Positions 1 through 12,747 of a stretch of 64,000 nucleotides of DNA are shown here, piece by piece. Each line of letters begins with the position of its first letter. Position 1 is the first letter of the stretch. Both the position numbers and the translations under genes were made by a program. The stretch covers positions 375,511 to 439,510 of the forward strand of contig NW_022985553.1 in assembly GCF_010093815.1 (NCBI RefSeq). Direction: 5' to 3'. Source of the DNA: Pseudovirgaria hyperparasitica (taxonomy: Eukaryota > Ascomycota > Dothideomycetes > Acrospermales > Acrospermaceae). Below the pieces are notes generated by a model. That model was not told where the DNA came from. It did no database searches and saw nothing but the letters and a program-made list of their open reading frames with translations.

Positions 1-3000
1 TTCCTCGATAACCCTCTACTCTTTTCTACTAAAGTATAACGTATTTCGTTCGGAGAACAATACCTAGACTTATAATCCCACGATTAATAGGATAGATAGA
101 AGGAAGTATAGCTACTATCTACGATAACCTAGAAACATTTAGCTATATTTATACTAAACACCCTTAGAACGGATAGAGAACGTGAAAGAAAGGCACTATC
201 TAAGTTAAGAAGCGTGGTATAACGACCGAACTAGACACCTACTTAACTACTATAATACCTCTAAAACCTATAGGATAATATCCCTATACTATAGAAAAAT
301 ATTTATATATTCTAGTTTTATGAAGTACTACTTCCGTTAATCCACGAAAGACTAGAAATAGTATTATTAAGTTTTAACCATCTATACGAATTAGAGAAGA
401 AAGCTAATAAATACTACCGCATCCTTAAGAAACGCGGCTCTCTAGGTAAAACCGACGAACTATACACGGGTTAGAAACGAGGTCGATTAAATACGTTCGA
501 TTAAGAGTAACCTTACTACGATTAGCGCTAGAAGAGCGTAAATCGGGGTAGAAACGCGTTAAGAGGACACTAAAATAATCAAGGCGGTACTTCTTAACAC
601 GGAAAAGAATAAGGCATAGACTTAAATATAACGCCTATCGTAAAATAGTAGGATTATAGCGCACTTCGTTACTATAAGTATAGAGAAATAGAATATATTT
701 TACCTAACTATAAGAATCTAAAAAAAGAATAGACTAGTATACGAGACCTAACCACGTTCTTAGCTAAATTATATATACTTAGAAGGAGCCGTAGCGCCTT
801 CCGGCGAGTAAAGACCTAATATTACTAAAAGTATCGTTACCTATAGTAAATGGTAATAAAACTATATAGGCCCTCGTGGACACTAGTATAGAAGATAACT
901 ATATTTCGTCGATTCTCGTAAAGGAGTATAGATTATTATATAATCTCGGTAAAGTTAGCCGAACTATCGTAGTTAATAGATATAAAGTTAGAACTTTAGG
1001 TAAAGCTATAACGAATTACGAAGTTCATAACTCGAAGATAATAAAATAGTAGATATCTAATAAATTTATTATAGCTAATATTAGCTAATAGAATATGATT
1101 CTAGGGATACCTTAGCTTAGACGCCTAAACCCTATCCTTAATTTTTAGAAGGAGATATTAACGTTCCAATGATACCGTAGTAAATTATACTAGTAAGTCG
1201 TAACTATTAGTAAGGAGGCATGGAACCTCGCCGTACGGACCCGATTATCGCTAATCTATCTTACGTCCTTATCGATTATCAATAAAGACGAGGATAATAG
1301 TAATAATTAGGGCGAAGATACGCTACCTAACGTATATTCATAGTATACGGATATATTTTTAGTAGGAGATACGTTACTTCTCCCTAATCACAGGCTATAT
1401 AAGCTAAAGATTAAGCTTAAAGAGAGAGTAGACGTCCCTTATAGCCTACTTTACCTACTTTCGAGACTAGAACTTAAAGTTCTTTATAAATATATTAAAG
1501 AATATCTCGAAAGAGGCTAGATACGTCGTAGTATGTTATCGGCCGGCGTATCTATTCTCTTTATAAAGAAGAAAGACGGAAGTTTACATCTATACGTTAA
1601 CTATCAGGCACTAAATATAGTGACTAAGAAGAATCGTTATCTATTACCGCTAGTTAGTAAATCTTTAGACTAATTAATAAAGGTAAAGTACTTTATAAAG
1701 CTAGATTTATAAGATATATATTACTAGCTTCGAATTCGTTACGGAGATGAGTAGAAAACCGCATTTCGGACTAGATATAGTTATTTTAAGTATACTATTA
1801 TACCATTCGGGCTAATAAATGCGCTAGGAGCGTTTTAAGGATATATTAATACTATACTCATAGGATTACTTAATATAATTTACGTAGTTTATCTTAATAA
1901 TATACTAATTTACTCTGATAGTATATAGAATTATAAAGAACACGTGAAATCGGTACTAAATCGTCTAAGGTAGTATAAACTCTACGTAAAATTATCTAAA
2001 TGCGAGTTTCACTAATAAGAAGTTAGGTTTCTCGGCTTTATTATAATATATAGCGGCCTAAAAATAGAGCCGGAGCGTATAAAGACCATCATGGAATAGC
2101 TAGAACCTACTACTATATATTAAATTAGAATATTCATAGGTTTCGTGAACTATTATCGTAAATTCATTATAGACTTCTTACGAATTACGGCGCCGCTTAA
2201 TAAACTCATAGAGAATAGCGGTAAAATCTCTATAGGTAGGCGAGTATAGCGTAAAGCTAAGTCGGTCGAGATATAGTTAACGCCGGAAGCGCGAGATACG
2301 TTCTAATTATTAAAGAATTATTTTATAACTACGCCGATTCTTAGGTATTTCGATTCTAAGAAGTATATTTAGGTCGAAACTAACGCGTTAGGATTCGTAA
2401 TTACTAGAATTATTAGTTAACCGTATAAAGATACGAAAGATAAGGTGTAATAGTACCTAGTCGCTTTCTTTTCCTATAAAATAGTAGATATAGAGACGCG
2501 TTATAACACGTACGACTAGGAACTACTTATAATTATTAAGAGTTTTAAGTAATAGTAATATTATTTAGAAGGCTCCGTATATTAGATCAAATTATTATTA
2601 GATTACATAAATCTACATTACTTTATATCAACTAAGGTCCTTAATCGCTAATAAGTACGTTAGGCTAAGTAGATATTAATATTTAACTTTAAAATCTTAT
2701 ATAAAGCTAGAAGAGAGAATAAAGCTAATCCTCTATCGCGGTATAAAGATTATAAGAAATCGTTATAGAATAACGTAGATAGTCGGTATAATTTAGACTA
2801 TACTATACTTTAGATACTATAAGACTAGTTATCTAATAGAATACTAGAAGCTAGGACACTTTCGGCGATTCTCCGCAAGAATTAGAGCGGGTATTAAGTA
2901 ATCTAAATAAACGTCTAAGAAACTAAGAAAACCCTTAAAGACTTAATTAAATCTACCTAGAATTCCGATATATTAGTAAAGAAAGTTATAAGCATGAAAG

Positions 3001-3858
3001 GAAGCGCTATAGATCCGCCGTAGTTATTAAGGTAGGAACGATAATTAGATACGATCTACTTCTAAGGCCGACTCTACGTACCGGAAGGCGGCTTACGAAT
3101 CGATATTTTAAGGGAATAGCATGATTACGCGTTAGTAGGGTACTTTAGCGTTATAAGGACGGTTAATTTAATCTAAAGGACGTACGACTAGCCGGGTCTT
3201 TATAAATATATAAAAGACTACGTAAAAACGTATAACGTTTACTAGTATACAAAAGTATATAGACACTTACTATATAGCGAATTAAGGCCATTACCTATGC
3301 TAAAGGAGGTATAGAAGGAATTATCGATAGATTTTATTATAGATCTACCTCTAAGTAAGTATTCTAGGTATATTTATAATAGTTTACTTATAGTTCTAGA
3401 TAGATTTATAAAGATATTATACTATATCCCTATAAGGAAGACGATCTAAGTACCGGATCTTATAGATATACTACTCCGTGACGTAGTCCGGCTCTATAGT
3501 ATACTAAACGGTATAGTTTCGAATAGAGGTCTATAGATAACGTCTAAATTTTAGAAGGATTTCTACTATACGCTAGGAATTAAGCGGAAACTTAGTACTA
3601 TATTCTATCTATAAATAGATAGGTAGACGGAGCGGTAGAATTAGATAGTCGAGGCGTATTTATATATATATTATAACTATAAGTAGAATAACTAGGTAAG
3701 GTTAGTCTATGTCGCGGAATTCGCGTATAATAATAGCCGATATATATTAACCTACGTAAGTCCGTTCGAAGTAAACTTTGGTCGGAACTATAATATATAG
3801 TTCTTAGGGACTTAGTTTAAAGTAGAACGACCTAATATTAAAGTAATAGAAATTACTA
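1..3858 (+). mobile_element. Ty3/Gypsy chromovirus, family A copy 1 (fossil, partial)
   Basis: This is the internal part of an LTR retrotransposon. It is cut by the window start on the left and by a LINE insertion on the right. It aligns almost base for base with 16,102-19,185 plus 27,234-28,012 of the second copy, differing mainly by C/T and G/A transitions. Parts that can be recognised in order on the plus strand are the end of gag, the protease region, reverse transcriptase (catalytic Y-L-x-x-I-L box near 1,888-1,914), RNase H and the integrase core. The element is heavily decayed with very many breaks; it is an old, RIP-saturated copy. Family assignment follows from the pol order and from the chromodomain seen in copy 2. 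Confidence 0.85.
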
Positions 3859-4098
3859 TAATAATAATAATAATAATATTAGTAAACTAGGTAGAGTACC
3901 ACTCTATAGGCGCATGCCTCCTCTAGTCTAAGCTACTATATAAGAAGAAACCTACGAATAGAAAAAACTCCCTTATATCTATAACTACGCTCTATCTATC
4001 CTCTCGTTCTTTATATATATATAGCCCTAGGGGCTACCTATAGGCCTATAGCCTATATTATAATAGTTTACCCTTAGGTAGCACGTGTAGATACGGAG

Positions 4099-4131
4099 AT
4101 TATTAGTTAAGGGCTACCCTTAACTAATAAT
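4099..4131. repeat. Perfect 15-bp hairpin in LINE 3' region
   Basis: The arms ATTATTAGTTAAGGG and CCCTTAACTAATAAT flank a 3-base CTA loop without a mismatch. The hairpin lies about 240 bp from the tail of L1, in its 3' untranslated part. The shorter LINE copy has the same structure at 11,239-11,269, weakened by mismatches. Confidence 0.85.
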
Positions 4132-4849
4132 CGCGGTTCTCCCGGGGTTCTTCCGACGTATACTAGGGTTCTTCTAGTATATATCGGGCTTCTTCTAGTA
4201 TATATACGTGGGTCTACTAGAACTAGGGGAGAGGAAGGTATATAAGTATCTATCGGGCGACGTCCTTAGGGTACTTATTAAGCTATTACGTAATGTTAGA
4301 GGTCCTCGTTATACGGACGAGGGCTTATCTTAGAGTATAGAGGCTAGAGCACGTCGCGAGGTAGTGGCGTATTATACCTCTCCGGCCGTAGTCCTCGTAC
4401 TAGAAAGATATATCTAGGATACCTCTCTAGTAGAGGTAATATAGGAGACCTATAGCGCCTATTCGGGCTTAGAGGAGTATAGATGCTTAGGCCTTCGTTA
4501 GCCCTTTATATATCTATTTACTTAGTTCCTTCTAAGGCCCTCGGATCTATTCTAGATATCTATTCTATTAGGAGGCCTACTAGGCTTTAAGTACCTCCCT
4601 CTATTTATTCTAGATCTATAACCGTATAACGCGGCTAAGCTCCTTAGGGCTCTATTAGCTTAGGATAGTATCTAGGTTATTTTAAACCTTCTATACGGTC
4701 TAGCTCGAGTCTACCTCTATATAGTATTTATATTATACTCGAGTTTATTCTATAGTAGGGAGGGCCTAGTAATACGCGCGGATACGTGTGCGTAGTACGG
4801 CGAAGATATATACCCTATCTCCTCCACGTTCTTATACTTATTATTTAGT

Positions 4850-7560
4850 AAAGTATATAAGTCTCTATATCTAGTAGAAGTTCTATATACTCGTTATATT
4901 TATCTCGTGTTAGAGGAGCGTCGTGTTAGTAGCTTTATATACGCCGGAGATAAGGCGGAGTATACGGTTTTATATAGACTTAAGCTTTACCCGCCGAGCT
5001 TATATAAGGGCCGTGTACTAGCACTCGTATCTATATATAAAGGCTAGGCGTGCTAGAGAGACGTATAGCTGTCTCGCCTTATCCCGGGCTATTCTCTACG
5101 TAGATGCCGTAATCCGGCGTATAGCGGTTTCTACCTAGAGGGCTCTAGAGACGGCGTGTGCCACCTATGGTCCCTATTTTAGCTTATTATTAATCATGAC
5201 GCCGAGTGCTTATATACTCTATGTTGGTGGTTCTATAAAGGCGTCGATTTAGGGGCGATATACCCTCTCCCTAGTAGCCTATCCTCTATAGCGGTTGATA
5301 AAGTATATAAGCTAGTATTTTTTAGGTGCGAATTTTACTCTATAGCGCTTTATCTACTAGATATATTTCTCGTGGTCTTATTCGAGTCGTGTATATATTC
5401 TACTAGTACTACTATTAACCGCGAGGAGGTATGTATCGTCCGCGTATCCGACTACCTCTATATATTCTATTCTCTAAAGAAGGTCTACTATAAAGAAGAG
5501 GAAGAGGATTAGGGAGATAGTACTCCCTTACGGGATGCCATATACTATCTCCTTATATTCGCTTCGGTATCCGGGGATATATATTTAAGTAGTCCTTTAC
5601 GCGAGGAAGGACTATATAAATCATATAATCTACTTAGGTATTCGCCTTATCCGGAGGTTATAGATAAGTCTTATATAGTTTACCTTATTAAACGCCCCTA
5701 CTATGTCTAGGGAGAGTAGCGTAACGACTCGTCCTTATTTCTATATAGTCTAGATAACCTCGAGGATGTGTTAAATAGCTATAATTAGGGAGCTTCCTAC
5801 CTTCGCCTTCTAGTTTACTAGGAGAAGACCGTGTACCTATACTACTATACTTATCTTCTTAGTAATCGTGGCTTCTAGTACCTTACTAAGGTAGGAGAGA
5901 AGGGTAATCGGCCTCCATCCCTTCGGCGTATTTAGGCTCTTCCCTAGTTTTAGGAGTATAACTATGTATATAGTTCGGAAGCTCTATAGGTGGTATCCTA
6001 TACGGGCGCACGCTCGGAATATATAGCCTATAATTAGTAAGGTCGCCTATATGGTCCTCTTAAGGCATCGATTTAGAATTCTATCTAGCCTAGGCGCTTT
6101 ATCGTTCGGGAGTGTCTTAATAGCGCCGAGTATATTATTATCTATAATTTCCCTAGGGATACTCACGGCTTCCGGGTATTCCGTGCCGTTAATATCTAAT
6201 AGGTCTACGGGTTCTAGGAGAGGGAATATAACCTCTTATAGGATCTCTATTTTCTCGAGGCTCGTAGAGTACGTCTTTTCTTAATATATAAGGGGGGGTA
6301 TAAGTAGTATAGGTGTCGGGGAGGCGGTACTTTTAGCCTATTTTACCATATGCCATAGTCTAGTAGTATTACGTGTGTGTCTATCCGTGACTATATACTA
6401 CTATTTATATCGCTCGTTACGGAGGACCTTATCTCGTTATCTTCTCGCCTCTCTCTATTTATTCTACGCTTTAGATATATAGTTATAGTATACACGTATA
6501 TATAATCTCCGGACTTCTCGCCTATGCTCTTATACTTAAGGTATGCTTTTTAGGTCTAGGGGTCTATATATTCGGTACGGTACGTGTTTATCTCTTACTC
6601 CCTAGTACGCCTATAGGAGTATATTCACGGCCTGGTTAATGGCCGGGCCATTAGATACGTCGACTATAGACGGGTCTAGGATCGTTAATTCCAGGTCCTT
6701 TAGGTACTTTTCCTAGTTAGTATCCTTCTATAGCTATCGCCCTCGTTAGTCTTAAGGGGTAGATACGTCTATTACGGTCTCTATATATTTATAGTTGGAG
6801 TCTATCTATATAAGGCTTGGGCGGTAGTATTAAGTCCTATTATAAATATATCTAGTAGCTAGGGTAAGGTCGAGTATGGATCCGCCCTTATCTTATTTAT
6901 ATTTTCGCTAGGTAATCTATCCTACTAGTATAAGAAGGTATAGGAAGCCGTGGTATTAGATATATAGTTCTCTAGCTCGAAGCTCTTCGCGGGTAATGGT
7001 TAGTCTACCCTACTAGCTATAATAGAGGTTAAAGTCTCCTAGGAGGATATATTATCCTAGCTTAGTAGTACCCTTAAGTATATTATCCGCCTAAAGCAAT
7101 CGGTTCTAATTATATATATTATGTATATGGAGGGGTCCGATATTTATCTAGAGGTGTAGTATTATCCGGAGGTTATCCCGTTTAGTATACGACTATAATA
7201 AGAGTAGAATAGACTTATAGACATGGAAGAGGACTCTCCTCTCCGGTCCTAGGGGGTGTATTATATAATATCCTAGGTGTGTTATTAGTTTATTCGTCTA
7301 GTAGTGTTTATATAGCTTCTATATAGCGAGTATTATAGCTCCGGTCTCCTTAAGGAGTGTCGCCTAGTTCTTACGTTTATACTATACGTTTACCTATATA
7401 ATTAGGAGTATATCTTAGTCTCTTATTAGGTGCTAGGGAATATATAGGCCTATATATTTATTCCTCTAAGACGCGACTATCCTCGTACGGCGGCGGCCTT
7501 AGTAATTCCTTAGGGCCGTTCTATTATTAGCTTTCTCGGGACGGTTTACTATTCCTAACC
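4850..7560 (-). pseudogene. LINE ORF2 remnant: endonuclease and reverse transcriptase
   Basis: This is the decayed ORF2 of L1. The N-terminal endonuclease is marked by L-L-G-D-F-N followed by a Ser-x-Leu-Asp-Leu-like segment, about 6.8-7.4 kb. The reverse transcriptase is marked by the G-Y-A-D-D-T-Y-L-L box near 5.44 kb. In the family this protein nicks target DNA and primes reverse transcription from the nick. Frequent TAG/TAA codons, most explicable as RIP products of CAG, CAA and TGG, mean no product is expected. The limits are approximate because the ends fade into decay. Confidence 0.65.
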
Positions 7561-7639
7561 GCTTCCTCGTGAGGAGGTAGTCTATAGTAGTAGTATTATA
7601 GTAAAGAGAGGAATGGTAGTAGGTCGCATCGTTTATAGC

Positions 7640-8480
7640 TACCTTACTCCCTTTATCCGGATTAAGTAGATATATTTAGTAACCTATTTATGTTTCGCGT
7701 ACGTAGCCGACCACGACGGGTACTTACCGTTATAGTTAGAGTACTTCGCCGTGTCTCTATCCCTCTAGCCCTCTTCTTATATCCCGTGGGGATACTCCTA
7801 GGTACTATGTTCTTATTAATACTACCTATACCTAGTCTTTTAGGAGTACCGCTATGCCGTGTACCCGTATCCCTAATAGTTAAAGTACTATGTTATCGCC
7901 TATGCTCTATCCCATGGTTCCACTATAAGAAGCTCCCCTTCCGCTAGGAATCCCTCTTACATGATTTAATACGCGAGGGCGGGGTCCTTAAGCTCTACTA
8001 TTATAGTAGAGTATACCTTTAATCTAGTTTTAATCCCTTATATATTCTTCTACCATGCTCTTACGATCTTAATCCCTAGGTATTTTTGCTCGTTTAACTA
8101 TTCTATCCGCGTAATGTCCTCTTCTCTAATAACCTATCCGCTTATAGATATAGAGTATATCTATATTAGATATATAGCCGCCCTAATAGAGGCGCCTAGA
8201 AAGATACTACTAATCGCGTTCGGATCACGCGAGATAGTCTACTATATAATATTTATTATCGTGGTAAGTACTACTCCTTCTAGCGTGAGTTTGGCGGTAA
8301 TAACGTTTAACTTTATTCTCTTTTATTCGTTAATCTTACTTACTATATCCTTTAGGGATGCTTACTAGACCTATGCTAGGGTATTCTTATCCTAGATTAC
8401 GACGCGTATACTATACGCCGCGTCGCCGGTCTAGGGGGCCCGTAGTATAGCCTCCGATATTACTACTATTTATATCTATA
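7640..8480 (-). pseudogene. LINE ORF1 remnant (zinc-knuckle nucleic-acid-binding protein)
   Basis: Upstream of the endonuclease on the minus strand is a second coding-like region. Near 7.7-7.9 kb it contains a segment with the spacing of CCHC zinc knuckles: F-N-Y-Q-G-Y-G-x-T-A-Q-R followed by further basic Gly-rich sequence. Several of its Cys positions now read Tyr, as RIP would produce. ORF1 of Tad-type LINEs is an RNA-binding gag-like protein. The region is decayed and its boundaries are uncertain. Confidence 0.5.
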
Positions 8481-8887
8481 TACTAGGGCGCTTACCTTAA
8501 GTAAGTTCCTCCTAGATTCTACGTAGGCTAGCCTCTATTCGGTTAAGTCTATCCTCCGGTCCTTCTAGTTATATCTTCTTCTTCTCCTCCGTAATTCCCT
8601 TTAGATTCCGGATAAGGTCCTAGAATATATATAGAAGGGTCTTCTAGCCCTCTCCGGCTTCCTTCTCTATATATACTATCTAGTAGTTAATATAATCTAG
8701 GAGGGTTTCCCCTCTTAGGGTCCCCTTTATTCTATCTATCTATAGCGGCGTACGCCTTTAGGTGTATTCTACGTTTTAGATAGGTGTATAGTTACTCTCG
8801 GTAATGTCGCTATATGGCCTTTTCTATCGTACCGGTGGGGGTATATCCGGTATATACCGGGGTATATCGGTACCTAAGGCCGCTATA

Positions 8888-8920
8888 TTTATTAGTTAAG
8901 GGCTACCCTTAACTAATAAA
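8888..8920. repeat. Second 15-bp hairpin near LINE 5' end
   Basis: The same hairpin core as at 4,099-4,131, with the CTA loop, recurs here with arms TTTATTAGTTAAGGG and CCCTTAACTAATAAA. The outermost base pair differs from the first hairpin but pairing is kept. It lies near the inferred 5' end of L1, so the element carries the structure at both ends. Confidence 0.8.
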
Positions 8921-11000
8921 AGGGGGTCGGCGTATTAGCGTTCTAGTAGCGTGGTCCGTACCTCTATCTCCGTGAGGATTTTAAGAGGGTATGTATATAT
9001 CTTTACACGGCGATAACGTCTTGGTTTCGACGCTACACGTACGTGCGTGTAGTAGTAGTTAGTGTACTCGGTATACTCTATCGATTAAGGTATGTATCTC
9101 GCTATATTACCCCGAATGGACTAAGTTGGCCTCTTAGGGATGTAAAAGAAGTTTTTATTAAAGAATATTAATAGCGGAGTATAGTCTAATTTTATCTCTC
9201 TAAACATAGTAGATAAACTAAAAATACCTTATAATAGTAAAGAAGAACTATATAAGCTATCTACGTTTAAAGAACTTAATATAGAATATACTAATAGAAT
9301 AGTATACTTAGAAATAGAATCTCTAGATTTCGTCTTAATAGTAGGACACTAGTAATTACGACTAGATATAGCGGAACTAGAATAATATAACTTAATCCTA
9401 GGAATACTATAGCTCGAAGAAGTTAACCCCACGATTAACTAGAAAACCAAGGAAATTATACCCTAGGGAATATTAAGACCCTTAGAAACTATTAAAGAAG
9501 AAGTAGAGATTAATAAACCTATAAAGGCGCTAACGACTAGAAAGTCTATTTACTATATTTAGAAGCTTAACGATAAGTAAAGTAATATAAAGAGCGGACC
9601 CTTACGTAAGAAATATATAGTATAATAAGGTACGTCTATAGATAAATAGATTTAAAAAATAAATAACGTACTTATACTAAAGGAATACTACTAATACTAT
9701 ATTATCTTTAAAGAAGAACTTAAGACGGGACTACTAAAGCGTAGGCTATATAATTATATAATAATACTCTAACTAGAAATAGTACCTACGTTTAAAAGTA
9801 TATACTAACTTACTAAAAAATAACTAGAGATAACGCGATAATATATTAAAAAAATAGAAGTAAAGGGATATATCCGACCCTCTAAATTATCTACCGGATA
9901 TCTAATACTCTTTATACTAAAGAAAGATAGGAGCGAACGACCCTATATAGACTATTAATACTTAAATAATATTACCGTTAAAAATAGATACCCTCTACCC
10001 TAAATTAATAAATTATAGAACTAATTCGCGGAAGCTTAGTACTTTACTATAATAGACTTACGAGGAGCCTATAACCTTATATATATAGTAGAAGGAGATA
10101 AATGGAAAATAGCTTTTCGGACTTAATACGGCCACTATAAATATCTAGTAATACTATTTAGGCTAACTAATATACTAGCTATATTCTAAGTACTAATTAA
10201 TAACGTGCTAAGAGAATACCTCGACTACTTTATAATCGTCTACCTAGACGATATATTAATTTATTTAAGAAACCTATCGGAGTATAGAGAATATATATAT
10301 AAGGTACTTTAGAAATTATAGATAGTAAATCTACTAGTAGAGTTAAAGAAGAGTATCTTCTATATATAGAAAGTTATATTTTTAGAATTTAAGATAATAT
10401 CTAGAGAAATACGAATAGACCTAAAGAAAATTAAGGCTATTAAAAACTAGAAGTAACCTAAGATAGTTAAGGAAATCTAAGGATTTACCGGATTCACGAA
10501 CTTTTATAGAAAATTTATATATAACTATTCTATAAAAACGGCCCTACTACACGAGCTTATAAAGAAAAATATAATATTTAAATAGGGACTAAAGTAAGAA
10601 TAAGCATTTTAATAATTAAAAGAGTCTATTATAACTAAACCTATATTAAAGATATATTAAATAGAAAAACCCTATAAAGTTAAGATAGATATATTAGAAT
10701 TTACTATCGGAGGGTAGTTAACCTAGATAGACGAATAAGGGAAAAGATACTCTATAGTATTTTACTCCCGAAAGTTCCGAGGGTTAGAAATAAACTAGCT
10801 AATCTATAAAAAAGAACTCTATACTATTATTAAATACCTTAAGGAATAGAGAAGCTACCTCTATAGATTAGGCTATATAGTAAAGGTATATACTAACTAT
10901 AAAAACCTAACTACCTTTACTACCACGAAAGAACTCCGAAAGAAATAAATTAGTTAGTATAAGCTTCTTATAGAATTTAATATCTAAATTATATACTATA

Positions 11001-12747
11001 ATAATAATAATAATAATATTATATAACTAGGTAGAGTAGTACTCTATAGGCCTATGCCTCCTCTAGTCTAAGCTACTATATAAGAAGAAACCCTATAGGG
11101 AAAAACTTCCTTATATCTATAACTATATCTTATTAAACCTCTATTTCGTCTTAAGTATATAGCTATAGAGTACGCCTATTAGTCTATAGCCTATATTACC
11201 GTTATTTCGCTCTTAGGTAGTACGTATAGATACGGAGGTTATTAGTCTAGGGCTGCCCTTAACTAATAATCGGGGTTCTTCCGGGGTTCTTCCGGTATAT
11301 ATCGGGTTACTACCGGCGTATACCGGGTCTCTTCTAGTATATATTTCCGGGTCCACTAGTACTAGAGGAGTAGTAGATATATAAGTATCTATCGGGAGAC
11401 GTCCTTAGGGTACTTATTAAGCTATTATATAATATCTAAAGTCTTCGTGACGTAGATAAGCTATTACCGTTATATATAGAGGTTAGGGTATATAGCTAGA
11501 TAGTAGCGTATTATACCTCTCCGGCCGTACGCCTTATACTATAGGGAGGTATTAGGAACGCCTCTCTTATAGATATAGTATAGGAGTCCTATAGCGCCCG
11601 TTCGGGCTTAGATAAGTATAGATACTTAGGCTTTCGTTAGCCCTTTATATATCTATTTACTTAGTTCCTTCTATAGCCCTCGAATCTACTCTAGATATCT
11701 ATTCTACTAGGAGGTCTAGTAGGCACGGAGTGCCTCTTTCTACTTATCTTAAGTCCACGACCGTATGTTTTTTATAAGTTCTTAAAGGCTCTACCGGTCT
11801 AGAAGAGCGTCTAGGTTATCTCGGACTTCTTATACTACTTAGCTAGAGTCGGCTTCTATTAAGCACCTATACCGTATTCGATTCTAGCCTATATATAGGA
11901 GTGCGTGGTAATATATACTAATTCGTGCACGTAGCGCGGCGAAAGTATATTCTACGTTTCCTATGCGTTCCTATACTTATTATTTAGTAAAGTATACTAC
12001 TCTCTATATCTAGTAGAAGTTATATATACTTATAACGTCTGTCTCGCGTCGTAGTAGTACTATATTAGTAGCTTTATATACGCCTAATATAAGACGGAGT
12101 ATACGGTTCTATATGGATTCGAGCTTTATTCGCCTAGTCTATATAAGGGCTATATACTAGTACTCGTGTCCGTACGTAAAGGCGGGTCGTGCTATAGATA
12201 TATATAGCTAGCGTGCCTTATCCCGGGCGGTTCCCTACGTGGAGGCTATAATCTATTATATAGCGGCTTCTACCCGGAGGGCCCTAGAGACGGTATATAC
12301 TACTTATGGTCCTTATTTAAGCTTACTATCTAGTATAACTCTAAGCGCGCGTATGCTTTATGCTAGTAGTTCGTTAAATACGTTAATTCGGGGGCGTTAT
12401 TTGCCTTCCCTAGTTGCCTATTTCCCTTAATAGTTAATGAAGTGTATAAGCTGGTATTTCTCTAGGGCGAACTTTACTCTATGGCGTTTTACCTACTAGA
12501 GGTACCTCTCGTAGTCCTATTCTAGTCGTCTATACGTTCGGTTAGTATTATTATTAATAGCTAGGAGGTATGTATTATCGGCGTATCCGACTACCTCTAT
12601 ATACTTTATTCCTTAAAGAAGGTCTACCGTAAAGAAGAGAAATAGAATCGGAGAGATGGTACTCCCTTGTGGGATGCCGTATACCGTCTCTTTGTATTCG
12701 CTCTAGTACCTAGGGATATGTATCTAAGTTGTTCTTCCTATAAGGAA
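11001..12747 (-). mobile_element. 5'-truncated Tad-like LINE copy L2
   Basis: This second copy of the LINE matches L1 from its tail to about 5,617. It starts with the same (AAT)n tail and includes the same reverse transcriptase box (near 12,57x). It is flanked by a 15-bp target-site duplication, AAATTATATACTATA, at 10,986-11,000 and 12,748-12,762. Truncation at the 5' end is typical of target-primed reverse transcription. It interrupts family C between the RNase H and integrase regions. Confidence 0.88.

Larger units (their letters stand above)
3861..9125 (-). mobile_element. Tad-like non-LTR retrotransposon (LINE), long copy L1
   Basis: This is a LINE read on the minus strand. Its 3' end lies at the left and starts, on the plus strand, with an (AAT)n run at 3,861-3,878, the expected simple-repeat tail. 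Reading leftwards from about 8.5 kb come an ORF1-like region with CCHC-type knuckle remnants (about 7.7-7.9 kb), an endonuclease with a clear L-L-G-D-F-N box (7,014-7,060), and reverse transcriptase with G-Y-A-D-D-T (5,417-5,458). The YADD box and the ORF1/EN/RT order fit the Tad clade of the I superfamily. The left 1.75 kb matches the second copy at 11,001-12,747. The right (5') end is approximate, and no target duplication was found for this copy. Decay is RIP-type throughout. Confidence 0.8.

Noticed and set aside
3861-3878. AAT repeats that could suggest a microsatellite or repeat array
   Set aside because: The same run sits at the end of both LINE copies, so it is the LINE tail.
4105-4128. 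CCCTTAA-rich palindrome resembling telomeric repeats
   Set aside because: It is a single hairpin recurring in LINE copies, with no tandem TTAGGG array.
6051-8368. Three plus-strand frames of 77-85 codons in the LINE
   Set aside because: They are antisense to ORF1/ORF2 of L1, whose minus-strand motifs (GDFN, YADD) are clear.
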